64,000 bases of DNA from Tamlana sp038148895 (GTDB lineage Bacteria; Bacteroidota; Bacteroidia; Flavobacteriales; Flavobacteriaceae): assembly GCA_038148895.1 (NCBI GenBank), contig JBBVGQ010000004.1; one strand, given 5' to 3'. The position numbers were made by a program, and so were the translations under genes. The notes below the pieces were generated by a model. That model worked only from the letters and a program-made list of their open reading frames with translations, did not search any database and was not told the origin of the DNA. Positions 7,472 through 16,852 of the stretch are shown piece after piece; the stretch's first letter is position 1, and the number at the start of each line of letters is the position of its first letter.

Positions 7472-9994
7472 TTAACTCCATGCCTTAGGCATTTTTTGGT
7501 CGCGCATTGGTACGAACACAAGGTTATCGTCCGTATCATCAGAGTTTACAAAATGCTTGAAACGCTTCATCATTTCAGGGTTTTCAATGGCCTGTTTCCA
7601 TTCGCACTCATATTTGTTTACAAGGCCTTGCATTTCTTTTTCCAATTCTTCAGCAATCCCTAAAGAATCTTCAATAACTACTTGTTTTAGATATTCAATG
7701 CCACCTTCCAGCTTTTCCAACCAAGGAGCAGTTCTCACTAATGGTCCTGCGGTTCTTAGATAGAACATTAAAAATCTATCTAAATATTTTATGGCAGTTT
7801 TATCGTCCAACTGTTCCGCAAACAAAAGGGCATGTTTTGGTGTTGCTCCACCATTTCCACAAACGTATAAGTTCCACCCACCTTCAACGGCTATAAGTCC
7901 AAAATCCTTGCCTCTAGCCTCGGCACATTCCCTGATGCAGCCCGAAACACCTCCTTTTAATTTATGTGGCGAACGCAACCCTTTGTATCTGTTTTCAATT
8001 TCTATAGCAAAAGTTACACTTTCGTGCATACCATATCGACACCAGGTTGAACCTACACAACTCTTAACAGTTCGCAACGACTTTCCGTAAGCGTGGCCAC
8101 TTTCAAAACCCGCATCAATCAATTCTTTCCATATTAGCGGTAACTCGTGAATCTGAGCTCCAAACAAATCGATTCGCTGACCACCCGTAATTTTTGTATA
8201 TAAATCATATTTTTTGGCAACTTCACCCAAAACAATTAATTGCTGTGGTGTAATTTCACCAGCAGCGACTCTTGGCACCACGGAATAGGTGCCGTTTCGC
8301 TGGATATTTGCTAAAAATCTGTCGTTTGTATCTTGAATAGTTGGCTGTTTATTTGCAGTTTCCATGGTTATGGTAGCAAAAATAGATGCTAGAGCTGGTT
8401 TACAAACCTCACATCCATGGCCCTCGCCAAACAAATTCAACGCCTCTTCGTAATTGGCAACTTTATTTACTTTTATTAAATCGTAAAGCTCTTGACGATT
8501 AAAACTGAAGTGTTCACAAAGTACTTCTTTGACTTCTTTTCCAAGTGATTTTAGGGTTTCATTCACCAAATCGACCACCATAGGTTTACACCCTCCACAG
8601 CCTGTAGTGGCTTTAGTTTTCGCTACAACATCACCTAGATTGCTACAATCACCCTCAGTGATGGAACAACAAATAGCTCCTTTGGTAACGCTCTCGCAAG
8701 AACACACCTGAGCCACATCTGGAATATCCAACACACTGCCAAATGATGAGCCACCCTCACCTCTAGAGCCAATGATTAATTCTTCGGCATCTTCAGGGAT
8801 TGGCAGTCCGTTTAAATATATTTGATGGAACATATTATAATCACTGGCATCTCCTATTAAAATACCGCCAAGTAATTTTTTTCCATCATGACTAACATTG
8901 ATTCGTTTGTATAAATTTTTGGTTTTATTTTCAAAAATGATAGAATAACCTTTTTCAACAGGCATAAACGGTTCACCATAGCTCGCTACATCAACACCTA
9001 TCAACTTGAGTTTTGTAGACATGTCGATATCTTCTTGCATCAACACATCTGCTTTACCTAAAATTTGGTTTACGGCAACCTCGGCCATATCATAGCCTGG
9101 GGCCACCAATCCATAAATCATTTGGTTGTACAAGGCTACTTCACCTATGGCATAAATTTCAGGGTCTGACGTCTGCATTCTGTTGTTCACAACGATGCCT
9201 CCACGTTTGCCCATTTCCAATGCACAAGTTTTACCTAGTTCATCCCTAGGCCTTATACCTGCAGAAACAACCAGCATTTCAACATCAATTTTATCGTATT
9301 CGCCAAACTCCATACCTGTTATGGCTCCTTCATCTCCCAATATTTTATTGGTTGCTTTTGACAAATGCACATGAATACCCATAGATTCAATTTTCTCCAT
9401 GAGCACTTTACTCCCTCGAGTATCCAACTGACGCGGCATTAATTTAGGCGCAAACTCAACAACGTGAGTCTCAAGCCCCATGTCCATAACAGCCTTTGCG
9501 GCTTCCAAACCTAAAAGGCCACCTCCCAAAACAGCAGCTTTTACTTTATCTGTTCTTCCTTGTTGAATTTTATCAGCATAATCCAACATGCCTTCAAGAT
9601 CCTCTATAGTTCGGTAAACAAATACGCCCTTTTTTTCAATCCCTTTAATATTAGGAACAAAAGGAGACGAACCCGTAGCTAGAACTAAGTAGTCATATTT
9701 ATAATTGATGTCCTTTGAGGAGGTTATTTTTTTTGAAGATCTATGAATATCTGTAATACGCTCATTAGTTATCAATTCAATGCCATTTTCTTCATACCAT
9801 TCACGGGGAGCCATTTCCAAAGCTTTGGCATCCTTATTTTCAAAGAATTCACTTAAATGAACACGATCGTAAGCAGGCCGTGGTTCTTCACCAAAAACAA
9901 TAATCTTAAAGGCTTCACTTCCAGGTTTTTCAACAAATTTCTCACAGAATTTGTAACCAACCATACCGTTACCAACTACAATAATTTTTCGCAT
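7472..9994 (-). CDS. nirB: NAD(P)H nitrite reductase large subunit
   Basis: Reduces nitrite to ammonium in the cytoplasm with six electrons from NAD(P)H. Domain order is an FAD/NAD pyridine-nucleotide oxidoreductase (VVGNGMVG near the start, NAD-binding LGGGLLGLEAA near residue 160), cysteine-rich BFD-like [2Fe-2S] regions (VCSCES, CCSITEGDC, TGCGGCKP), a sulfite/nitrite reductase ferredoxin-like half domain, then the siroheme/[4Fe-4S] domain with SCVGSTWCRYG and SGCIRECAEARG. I prefer ATG 9994 (MRKIIVVGNG, 840 residues) to an in-frame start at 10015. The family begins here, and this start puts the upstream palindrome at the same distance (25-40 bases) as at narK (28-43). Confidence 0.95.
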   Translation of the reverse strand: MRKIIVVGNGMVGYKFCEKFVEKPGSEAFKIIVFGEEPRPAYDRVHLSEFFENKDAKALEMAPREWYEENGIELITNERITDIHRSSKKITSSKDINYKYDYLVLATGSSPFVPNIKGIEKKGVFVYRTIEDLEGMLDYADKIQQGRTDKVKAAVLGGGLLGLEAAKAVMDMGLETHVVEFAPKLMPRQLDTRGSKVLMEKIESMGIHVHLSKATNKILGDEGAITGMEFGEYDKIDVEMLVVSAGIRPRDELGKTCALEMGKRGGIVVNNRMQTSDPEIYAIGEVALYNQMIYGLVAPGYDMAEVAVNQILGKADVLMQEDIDMSTKLKLIGVDVASYGEPFMPVEKGYSIIFENKTKNLYKRINVSHDGKKLLGGILIGDASDYNMFHQIYLNGLPIPEDAEELIIGSRGEGGSSFGSVLDIPDVAQVCSCESVTKGAICCSITEGDCSNLGDVVAKTKATTGCGGCKPMVVDLVNETLKSLGKEVKEVLCEHFSFNRQELYDLIKVNKVANYEEALNLFGEGHGCEVCKPALASIFATITMETANKQPTIQDTNDRFLANIQRNGTYSVVPRVAAGEITPQQLIVLGEVAKKYDLYTKITGGQRIDLFGAQIHELPLIWKELIDAGFESGHAYGKSLRTVKSCVGSTWCRYGMHESVTFAIEIENRYKGLRSPHKLKGGVSGCIRECAEARGKDFGLIAVEGGWNLYVCGNGGATPKHALLFAEQLDDKTAIKYLDRFLMFYLRTAGPLVRTAPWLEKLEGGIEYLKQVVIEDSLGIAEELEKEMQGLVNKYECEWKQAIENPEMMKRFKHFVNSDDTDDNLVFVPMRDQKMPKAWS

Positions 9995-9997
9995 ATC

Positions 9998-10066
9998 TAC
10001 GTATTTATTTAGCAAATCTAAGTATTAATACTTAATTATGGTGTTTTTTTTAAATAATTTTACGTA
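9998..10066 (-). promoter_or_regulatory. Putative nitrate-regulon operator upstream of nirB
   Basis: TACGTATTTA at 9998-10007, the perfect palindrome TAAGTATTAATACTTA at 10019-10034 and another TACGTA at 10061-10066 lie just before nirB. The palindrome and its downstream ATTATG are identical to those upstream of narK. I expect this to be the main controlled promoter of the nirB-nirD-DUF4202-kinase unit. The binding protein is inferred, not seen. Confidence 0.6.
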
Positions 10067-10151
10067 GAACCCCAATTATTACCAATTTCTCAAATAGAAA
10101 TACAAATAATTGCTTATTAAGAAAAGAATTGGATTTGATTTTATGGAAACA

Positions 10152-12446
10152 TTAAACTTTTTCAACAGTGATTTTCACACTTTTCGAAGCTGGAGTTTTG
10201 GCCGTATGCGCAAAACTATCAAGTGGCACAAGCACATTGGTTTCTGGAAAGTAAGTGGCGCAACAGCCTTTTGGAATATTATACCCAACAACCTTGAAGT
10301 TATTAGCTGTTCGGATTACGCCGTCGAACTCTGATTTTATATTTACAATAGATTGCTCTTTTAATCCTCTTTCGGCCATGTCGTCACGATTCATGAAAAT
10401 AATGCGGCGATCATTAAAAATTCCTCTGTATCGGTCATTCAGTCCATAGATAGTCGTATTGAATTGATCATGGCTACGTATGGTCATCATCATCAACTCC
10501 CCTTCATTTAATTTCCATTGGGGCAATTTATTTATGGAAAAATTTGCTTTTCCACTGGAAGTCTCGAATGTTCTAATCCGTGCTCCATTAGGCAAATAAA
10601 AGCCGGCAGGTTGTTTAATTCTGATATTATAATCCTCAAAACCAGCCACTATCTCAGCAATATCATTGCGAACCAAATTATAGTCATCTTTATATTTTTC
10701 CCAATTAACTTTGGAATGCTTCCCTAAAGTAGCTTGGGCAATACCACATACTACTGCCACTTCGCTTAACAAATCTTTTGAACAAGGTTGTAAAACGCCT
10801 TTGGTTGACGAAACAATACCCATAGAATTTTCCACACTTTGTATCTGGACACCAGTTTTTTGATAATCTATTTCCGTTCGTCCTAAACAAGGCAAAATAA
10901 GGGCTTCTTTACCAGTTACTAAATGCGAGCGGTTGAGTTTAGTACTTACATGCACCGTTAAATTGCAGTTTGCCATGGCTTCAGCAGAATATTCAGTATC
11001 TGGAACCGCTGAAATAAAATTACCCCCCAAACCAAAAAACACCTTAGCCTTCTTTTCATACATGGCCTTAATGGCATCTATCACGGAATAGCCATGTTTA
11101 GCCGTTGGTTTAAAACCATATTTTACTTCAATTTTATCCAAAAATGCTTTTGGAGCCGATTCCCAAATACCAACAGTTCTATCGCCTTGCACGTTGGAAT
11201 GACCTCGAACCGGACAAGTACCTGCTCCCTCTTTGCCAATACTTCCTTTCAACAGCAGCAAATTGACCAATTCGCGAATATTATCAACAGCATTTTCATG
11301 CTGCGTTAAGCCCATGGCCCAACAACAAATAATTTTATCGTTGTTTAAAATTAGTTCAAAAACGGCATCAAAAACATCCTTGGATACACCAGAAGCCTTC
11401 AAACATTCCTCAAAATTATACGTCTTTAAATCTGAAATAAAAGCATCGAAACCATGGGTGTATGTTTCAATAAATGGCTTATCAAATATATTCCCTTCTG
11501 ACTCTTCCTTTTCCAAAAGCTTTAACAACAAGGCTTTTACGAATGGCACATCGCCGTTTATGGTTATGGGAACATGAACGTCAGTTAATTCAGTACCACC
11601 AGTTAATAGTTTTAATGGATTTTGTGGATTGGTAAACTTAATTAATCCGGCTTCTTCAAGTGGGTTGATGGCTATAATTTTTCCTCCATTCTTTTTACAT
11701 TTTTCTAAAGCCGTGAGCATTCTTGGATGATTCGTGCCTGGGTTCTGACCAATGACCATGATGACTTCCGTTTTGTATAAATCTTCTAACGTTACTGAAC
11801 CCTTTCCAATGCCCAAAGTTTCAGACAAAGCCTTTCCGCTGGCCTCATGGCACATATTGGAACAATCTGGTAAATTGGACGTGCCAAACTCACGAACAAA
11901 TAGTTGATATAAAAATGCGGCTTCGTTAGTTGTTCTACCTGAAGTGTAAAATACAGCCTCGTCTGGATTTGCCAAGGCATTTAGATGCTCCCCAACTTTT
12001 TTAAAAGCATCTTCCCAAGAAATGGGCTGATAATGGGTCGCCCCTTCTGCCAAGAACATAGGCTCTGCCAACCTGCCCGATTTACCAATTTCAAAATCCG
12101 TCCAAATTGCTAGTTCTTCTACAGAATGTCTGGCGAAAAAATCGGCACCAATAGTTTTATTTTGAGCTTCCTCGGCAATAGCCTTTATACCATTTTCGCA
12201 ATATTCACCAAGAGAAGACCGCTCGTCATCAGGGTCGGGCCAAGCACAACCTGGACAATCAAAACCTCCTTTTTGGTTTATTTTTCCTGACAATTTAATT
12301 GCATCATTAGTATTCATGTATTTTGAAACATGATTCAATGCCGACTTAATAGCGGCAAAACCAGCGCTATCCGTTGTCGGTTTGGTTATTTTTAAATTTG
12401 AAAAATGTTCGGGGGTTTTGGCTTTTTCTGAAGGTGATCGGCTCAT
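10152..12446 (-). CDS. FdhF/YdeP family molybdopterin oxidoreductase
   Basis: A 764-residue protein of the formate dehydrogenase-like FdhF/YdeP family, expected to carry a bis-MGD molybdenum cofactor. The N-terminal CPGCAWPDP block is typical. It is followed by molybdopterin-binding regions (SGRTTNEAAFLYQLFVREFG, GQNPGTNHPRM, GTCPVRGHSNVQGDRTVG) and a C-terminal dinucleotide-binding domain (RSHDQFNTTIYGLNDRYRG). A cysteine in DCSNMCHEASG may be the metal ligand. The physiological substrate of this subfamily is uncertain; some members are linked to acid resistance. ATG 12446 is chosen: it follows the mocA-like stop by one base (TAAAATG), while the longer frame would need a TTG. No adjacent formate dehydrogenase partner subunits are seen. 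Confidence 0.85.
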   Translation of the reverse strand: MSRSPSEKAKTPEHFSNLKITKPTTDSAGFAAIKSALNHVSKYMNTNDAIKLSGKINQKGGFDCPGCAWPDPDDERSSLGEYCENGIKAIAEEAQNKTIGADFFARHSVEELAIWTDFEIGKSGRLAEPMFLAEGATHYQPISWEDAFKKVGEHLNALANPDEAVFYTSGRTTNEAAFLYQLFVREFGTSNLPDCSNMCHEASGKALSETLGIGKGSVTLEDLYKTEVIMVIGQNPGTNHPRMLTALEKCKKNGGKIIAINPLEEAGLIKFTNPQNPLKLLTGGTELTDVHVPITINGDVPFVKALLLKLLEKEESEGNIFDKPFIETYTHGFDAFISDLKTYNFEECLKASGVSKDVFDAVFELILNNDKIICCWAMGLTQHENAVDNIRELVNLLLLKGSIGKEGAGTCPVRGHSNVQGDRTVGIWESAPKAFLDKIEVKYGFKPTAKHGYSVIDAIKAMYEKKAKVFFGLGGNFISAVPDTEYSAEAMANCNLTVHVSTKLNRSHLVTGKEALILPCLGRTEIDYQKTGVQIQSVENSMGIVSSTKGVLQPCSKDLLSEVAVVCGIAQATLGKHSKVNWEKYKDDYNLVRNDIAEIVAGFEDYNIRIKQPAGFYLPNGARIRTFETSSGKANFSINKLPQWKLNEGELMMMTIRSHDQFNTTIYGLNDRYRGIFNDRRIIFMNRDDMAERGLKEQSIVNIKSEFDGVIRTANNFKVVGYNIPKGCCATYFPETNVLVPLDSFAHTAKTPASKSVKITVEKV

Positions 12447-12447
12447 T

Positions 12448-13068
12448 TTATTCTTCAAAAGTTTTGTTTAAAAGCTTGTTGTAATCTTCAATTGTGTCTA
12501 AATCTACATTTTTTTTTGAAGGTTTTATGGCTCTGACAAAAGATTGGTTTTCTTTAATTAACAATTTCGCCCCATCATCTCCCTTTAATTTAGACAATGC
12601 CCCTAGATAAATTCGGTCGAATACAACAGGTACGCCATACTTTCCATTTTCATAATCCGTTGCGATGATTTGATTTTTATTGGGTTCAAATTTTTGAATC
12701 AATTCATTAAGAAAATCAAATGTTATTGTAGGTTGATCTGCCAACATAAAAAGAACACCTTCAATTTTTGAATTGCTTTTCAACAAATAATTTACAGCAA
12801 AGGAAATTGATGAACCCAACCCCTGCTTCCACTCCTCATTCACCAAAATTTTAACAGACTCTTGTTGAATACTTTTCTCAATGGTTTTGTAATGGGCACC
12901 AAGCACGACAAAAACATCTTTTACTCCAGAATTTAAAGCAGTGTTTATTGTATGTCTCAACAGTGTTGTGTCGCCCCATTTTAATAATTGTTTAGGCCTT
13001 CCCATTCTGTTTGATGCTCCAGCCGCTAAAACAACTATAGGAATATTTGCTTTATTAGTATCCGACAA
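12448..13068 (-). CDS. MocA-like molybdenum cofactor nucleotidyltransferase
   Basis: A 206-residue NTP-transferase of the MobA/MocA fold. The start VVLAAGASNRMGRPKQLL is the LAAGxSxRMGxxK nucleotide-binding loop, and MLADQPTI supplies the metal-binding aspartate. In MocA proteins this adds CMP to molybdopterin to give the MCD cofactor of xanthine dehydrogenase-family enzymes. The neighbours, XdhC (7 bp upstream) and the IorAB-type hydroxylase, fit MocA better than MobA. The start appears to be TTG at 13068; no ATG lies before the nucleotide loop. Confidence 0.85.
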   Translation of the reverse strand: MSDTNKANIPIVVLAAGASNRMGRPKQLLKWGDTTLLRHTINTALNSGVKDVFVVLGAHYKTIEKSIQQESVKILVNEEWKQGLGSSISFAVNYLLKSNSKIEGVLFMLADQPTITFDFLNELIQKFEPNKNQIIATDYENGKYGVPVVFDRIYLGALSKLKGDDGAKLLIKENQSFVRAIKPSKKNVDLDTIEDYNKLLNKTFEE

Positions 13069-13075
13069 GCTTAAA

Positions 13076-14095
13076 CTATTTTGAGTGAATCTTTCCAGTT
13101 TTTTTACTTAAAGAAATTGGATTGCGATGACGAGAATATGCCAATATCTCTGAAATAATTGAAACCGCAATTTCTTGCGGTGTTTCAGACCCTATATCAA
13201 GCCCAGCAGGCCCATGAATGCTATCCAAAAAACCATAATCTACATCAGGGCAATATTCTAAAAACTGGGATATCAAATCATCCCTTCGCTTTGTTGGCCC
13301 CAATAAACCAATGTAAGTTGGTTTGGTTTTTTGCAATGCAACCAAAAACCTCAAATCATTTGCAAAATTATGCGTCATTAAAACTACGGCTGTTTGATTA
13401 TCTATACCTTTTATATCCAAATTTTCCGGAGATGAGCAAACGAATTGATTAGCGCCTGGAAAATTATCAATTGATTTTGTTTCGGATACCCCCGAGACAA
13501 CAGTCACTTCCCATCCGGTTAAAGCCGCATATTTACAAAGCTGAACGGCATCATGTTCCGCACCAATAATAATTAATTTAAAACATGGTGGCATTGTCTG
13601 TTTGAATTTTGGAAGTTTAATGGTTTCCATTTTAGTTTCTTTGCCAGAAACCGAAAATAGTTTATCATTAATTTTTACATGAGTACCTATTTCAGTATGG
13701 ATACCCACTTCCTTTTTAAAGAATGAAAGCAACTCAAAAGATTCTCTATTTTCTAAAAAATTAAAAAAAACCGAAGTAAATTTCTCATCAGGTTGAAACA
13801 ACTCTAACAATATGTAAAGCACACCTTCACAACCCAAACGATAGCGGCCATCATAAGTCATTATTTTGGCATTTCCGGTCTTAAAAACAGATTCAGACTG
13901 CAATAAAACCTCTTTTTCCACACAGCCACCACTAACGGCACCAACCATATTCCCGTTTTCTAAAACAAGCATCCTCACGCCTGGCCGCCTGTAGGACGAG
14001 CCGTCCAAATCTACGACTGATGCCAAAACCGTTTTAATTCCTTTATTGTTCGCCAATGAAGCTTGATGGACTATGTTTTTAAATTCGTGTGTCAT
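13076..14095 (-). CDS. xdhC: XdhC/CoxI family molybdenum hydroxylase maturation protein
   Basis: A 339-residue XdhC-type chaperone that binds the molybdenum cofactor, promotes its sulfuration and inserts it into the hydroxylase. The N-terminal XdhC_CoxI domain has DGSSYRRPGVRMLV and VGAVSGGCVEKE. The C-terminal Rossmann-like XdhC_C domain has LIIIGAEHDAVQLCKYA and LLGPTKRRD, ending with GLDIGSETPQEIAVSI. ATG 14095 is preferred to a longer frame reaching 14197, because the family motif begins soon after it and it removes a 74-bp overlap with the upstream iorB-like gene. The order hydroxylase, XdhC, MocA argues that these two mature the hydroxylase. Confidence 0.88.
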   Translation of the reverse strand: MTHEFKNIVHQASLANNKGIKTVLASVVDLDGSSYRRPGVRMLVLENGNMVGAVSGGCVEKEVLLQSESVFKTGNAKIMTYDGRYRLGCEGVLYILLELFQPDEKFTSVFFNFLENRESFELLSFFKKEVGIHTEIGTHVKINDKLFSVSGKETKMETIKLPKFKQTMPPCFKLIIIGAEHDAVQLCKYAALTGWEVTVVSGVSETKSIDNFPGANQFVCSSPENLDIKGIDNQTAVVLMTHNFANDLRFLVALQKTKPTYIGLLGPTKRRDDLISQFLEYCPDVDYGFLDSIHGPAGLDIGSETPQEIAVSIISEILAYSRHRNPISLSKKTGKIHSK

Positions 14096-14123
14096 TAAAA
14101 AACCGTTATTAAATTCGGAACCG

Positions 14124-16316
14124 TTAACCCAAAACTTTTTGACTTGATATGAATGGTTGGTGATAATAGCGCTGGCCAGTAGCTTGATAAAGTGCATTGG
14201 CCAATGCTCCTACAGCTGGTGGCAATCCGGGCTCACCCAGTCCTGTTGGTGCTATGTCGCTTTCTACAAAAAATACTTCTATTTCTTCAGGAGCCTGTGA
14301 ATGGCGAATTAATTGATACCTATCAAAATTATTCTGGACAGGTGCCCCGTTTTCAAAAGTCAGCTGGCTGTACATGGCATGACCAATACCATCAATTACA
14401 CCACCTTGAATCATGTTAATAGCTGCATCAGGGTTTACAACAATACCGCAATCTACAGCACACCAAACTTTTTTGACTTTTGGTTGATTATCGACCATAA
14501 CCACATCTACAACTTCTGCTACATAAGAATTGTGACAAAAATAGGCGGCCACACCTCTATGCACACCTGATTCATTTGTTCCCCAATTAGATTTTTCTTT
14601 AACCAATTTTAGCACGCCAGCATAACGTTCAGCATCATAATCATTTTTCTCCCCAACTGGGTTTTTCATGGCACGATCAAACAACTCCAATCGAAATTCA
14701 ATAGGGTCTTTGCCAGCCAATTCAGCTAACTCATCTAAAAACGATTGTTCTGCAGCAGCCGCAAAATGTGATCTTGGTGCACGCCAAGCCCCTGCGGTAA
14801 TGTTAGTGTCACTACTCTTTGATGCGGCCTGATAATTCTCCACAGTCCCAGCTGGAAATCTATCTTGAAATACAGCAGGTGATGGCAAGCCGGTTCCCTT
14901 AACAGAAAAGGCAATCAAATTGTTGTTTTCATCCAAACCGGCCTTATAAGTTGATAAATAGGCTGGACGATAAACGCCCTTGGTCATATCATCTTCTCTA
15001 GTATAAATAAGTTTTACCGGGGCTCCTATTTTCTTTGAAATAGCCGCAGCTTCAATGCCAAAATCGGCGTAAAGCCTCCTGCCAAACCCACCACCAATTC
15101 TAGTCATATTAACGTCTATGTTTTCAACTGGCAAATCAATTAATCTAGAAACTGCATTTTCCAAGCCTCTTGGAGATTGCGTGGGACCTATTAATTCTGC
15201 GGAATCGTCAGTAACATGGGCAAAGAAATTCATGGGCTCCATCGTGTTATGAGCTAAAAACGGAGAACTATAAGTACGCTCAATTACTTTTACCGCTTTA
15301 CCAAAAGCGGCATCTGGGTCACCATCCTTTCTATTTATTTCAACTTTGTCTGACGCCAAAACTTGTTCCATGCGAGCCATATGTGTTTCAGAATTTTCCA
15401 ATTCGCTGAACACGTCCCAATTAGCCTTTAAAGCCTTTTTAGCCTTCATAAGTTGCCACGTAGAATCTCCAACGATGGCAATATGTTGGTAATAGCCTTG
15501 CTGGTCAGAATTACCCGAATCACCAATTGTAGTATCTATAATAAACGCATCGCTAACACCTGGCATGCTTTTTATTTCCTCTTCATTAAAACTCTTGATT
15601 TTCATTCCGAAAGCTGGTGCATGTTCAATCATGGCCAATTTCATGCCTTCCCTTTTAAAATCTAAACCAAATTCGGATTTTCCTGTTACTATTTTTAAGC
15701 CATCAACATTTTTTTTGCTGTGCCCAATAATCTTAAAGTCTTTAACGTCTTTCAATTCAATTTCCTCGGGAACTTCAATTCCAACAGCTTTTGATGCTAT
15801 ATCACCATAACCAATGACTCTTTCTCCATTCTTTTCCTTTATAATTCCTTCGGCTACCGTTAAATCTTCAACTGAAACTTGCCATTCCTTTGCAGCTGCT
15901 TCCAGCAACATTCTTCTTCCTGTTGCTCCTGCCATGCGCAAGGCATCCCACCCTCTTCTGATGGATTGACTTCCTCCTGCAAATTGATTATTATAATACC
16001 CAATGTTTAGAGGCGCTTGTTCTACTACAACATTTTTCCAATCAACATCCAATTCTTCCGCTACAATCATGGGCATGGAAGTCCTAACATTCTGGCCAAT
16101 TTCTGGATTAGGGGAATAAATGGTCACCAATCCTGTATCTCCAATTTTTATATATCCATTAATTTCAAACCATTCATTGGGTATCGCTAATACTTCATCC
16201 TTAACTTCGGGCTTGCATGCCAAAAGCCAATTAAACCCAATGAGCATACCTCCACCCGCGGCTGCAGAGATTTTCAAAAACGAACGACGATTATATTGTG
16301 TTTTTATTTTTGTCAT
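14124..16316 (-). CDS. Molybdopterin-binding subunit of IorB-type aldehyde/aromatic hydroxylase
   Basis: A 730-residue large subunit of a xanthine dehydrogenase-family hydroxylase, close to isoquinoline 1-oxidoreductase beta subunits. A twin-arginine signal (RRSFLKISAAAGGG) is followed by a hydrophobic stretch ending LLACKPE, so the folded enzyme is exported and may be lipidated at that cysteine. Motifs include GGSQSIRRGWDALRMAGATG, the molybdopterin-binding FGRRLYADFGIE, and TGLGEPGLPPAVGALANA, whose glutamate is the usual catalytic base. It pairs with the 2Fe-2S subunit 11 bp upstream. The substrate (N-heterocycle or aldehyde) cannot be read from sequence. No cytochrome subunit is adjacent, so the electron acceptor is unknown. 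Confidence 0.88.
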   Translation of the reverse strand: MTKIKTQYNRRSFLKISAAAGGGMLIGFNWLLACKPEVKDEVLAIPNEWFEINGYIKIGDTGLVTIYSPNPEIGQNVRTSMPMIVAEELDVDWKNVVVEQAPLNIGYYNNQFAGGSQSIRRGWDALRMAGATGRRMLLEAAAKEWQVSVEDLTVAEGIIKEKNGERVIGYGDIASKAVGIEVPEEIELKDVKDFKIIGHSKKNVDGLKIVTGKSEFGLDFKREGMKLAMIEHAPAFGMKIKSFNEEEIKSMPGVSDAFIIDTTIGDSGNSDQQGYYQHIAIVGDSTWQLMKAKKALKANWDVFSELENSETHMARMEQVLASDKVEINRKDGDPDAAFGKAVKVIERTYSSPFLAHNTMEPMNFFAHVTDDSAELIGPTQSPRGLENAVSRLIDLPVENIDVNMTRIGGGFGRRLYADFGIEAAAISKKIGAPVKLIYTREDDMTKGVYRPAYLSTYKAGLDENNNLIAFSVKGTGLPSPAVFQDRFPAGTVENYQAASKSSDTNITAGAWRAPRSHFAAAAEQSFLDELAELAGKDPIEFRLELFDRAMKNPVGEKNDYDAERYAGVLKLVKEKSNWGTNESGVHRGVAAYFCHNSYVAEVVDVVMVDNQPKVKKVWCAVDCGIVVNPDAAINMIQGGVIDGIGHAMYSQLTFENGAPVQNNFDRYQLIRHSQAPEEIEVFFVESDIAPTGLGEPGLPPAVGALANALYQATGQRYYHQPFISSQKVLG

Positions 16317-16327
16317 GATTTATGGAT

Positions 16328-16783
16328 TTAAATTTTGGATGCCGTTTTTATTGCTTGTTTTATTCTAGTATATGTGCCACATCTACAGATATTACCATGC
16401 ATTGCCCCATCAATATCTTCATCGGTAGGGTTTGGCGTATGCTTTAAAAGTGCTGCAGCGCTCATAATTTGACCGCTTTGACAATAGCCACATTGCGGAA
16501 CATCGTGTTCCAACCATGCTTTTTGAACAGGATGGTCACCTTCCTCGGACAAACCTTCAATGGTTGTAATGTTCATGCCAGAAGCTTGTGAAACCTGAAG
16601 CATACAGCTTCTAAATGCATTTCCATCAACATGGATGGTACATGCACCACATTGACCAATACCACATCCATATTTGGTGCCCATCAAGTTAAGTTGGTCT
16701 CTTAAAACCCATAAAATTGGAGTATCTGGGTCGGCTTCTACAGAAAATGATTTGTTGTTGATTTTTAAATTGAATAATGCCAT
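16328..16783 (-). CDS. 2Fe-2S subunit of IorA/CoxS type
   Basis: A 151-residue small subunit carrying two [2Fe-2S] clusters that pass electrons from the molybdenum centre. The N-terminal plant-ferredoxin-like domain has GCGIGQCGACTIHVDG (plus a downstream Cys in FRSCML). The C-terminal helical domain has CGYCQSGQIM and GNICRCGTYTRI. It is first in the hydroxylase operon and lies 11 bp before the IorB-type gene. It has no signal peptide, so it is presumably carried across the membrane with its Tat-targeted partner. Confidence 0.93.
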   Translation of the reverse strand: MALFNLKINNKSFSVEADPDTPILWVLRDQLNLMGTKYGCGIGQCGACTIHVDGNAFRSCMLQVSQASGMNITTIEGLSEEGDHPVQKAWLEHDVPQCGYCQSGQIMSAAALLKHTPNPTDEDIDGAMHGNICRCGTYTRIKQAIKTASKI

Positions 16784-16852
16784 AATTTTATCAGAATTGG
16801 ATTTCCTTTAAAATTACGAAAAAGATAGCTCAGTCTCTTTTATTACAGTTTT

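Noticed and set aside
9998..10015. A start for NirB at 10015 (seven extra residues)
   Set aside because: The extra residues overlap the TACGTATTTA motif, and the family starts at MRKIIVVGNG. The shorter start also aligns the operator distance with narK.
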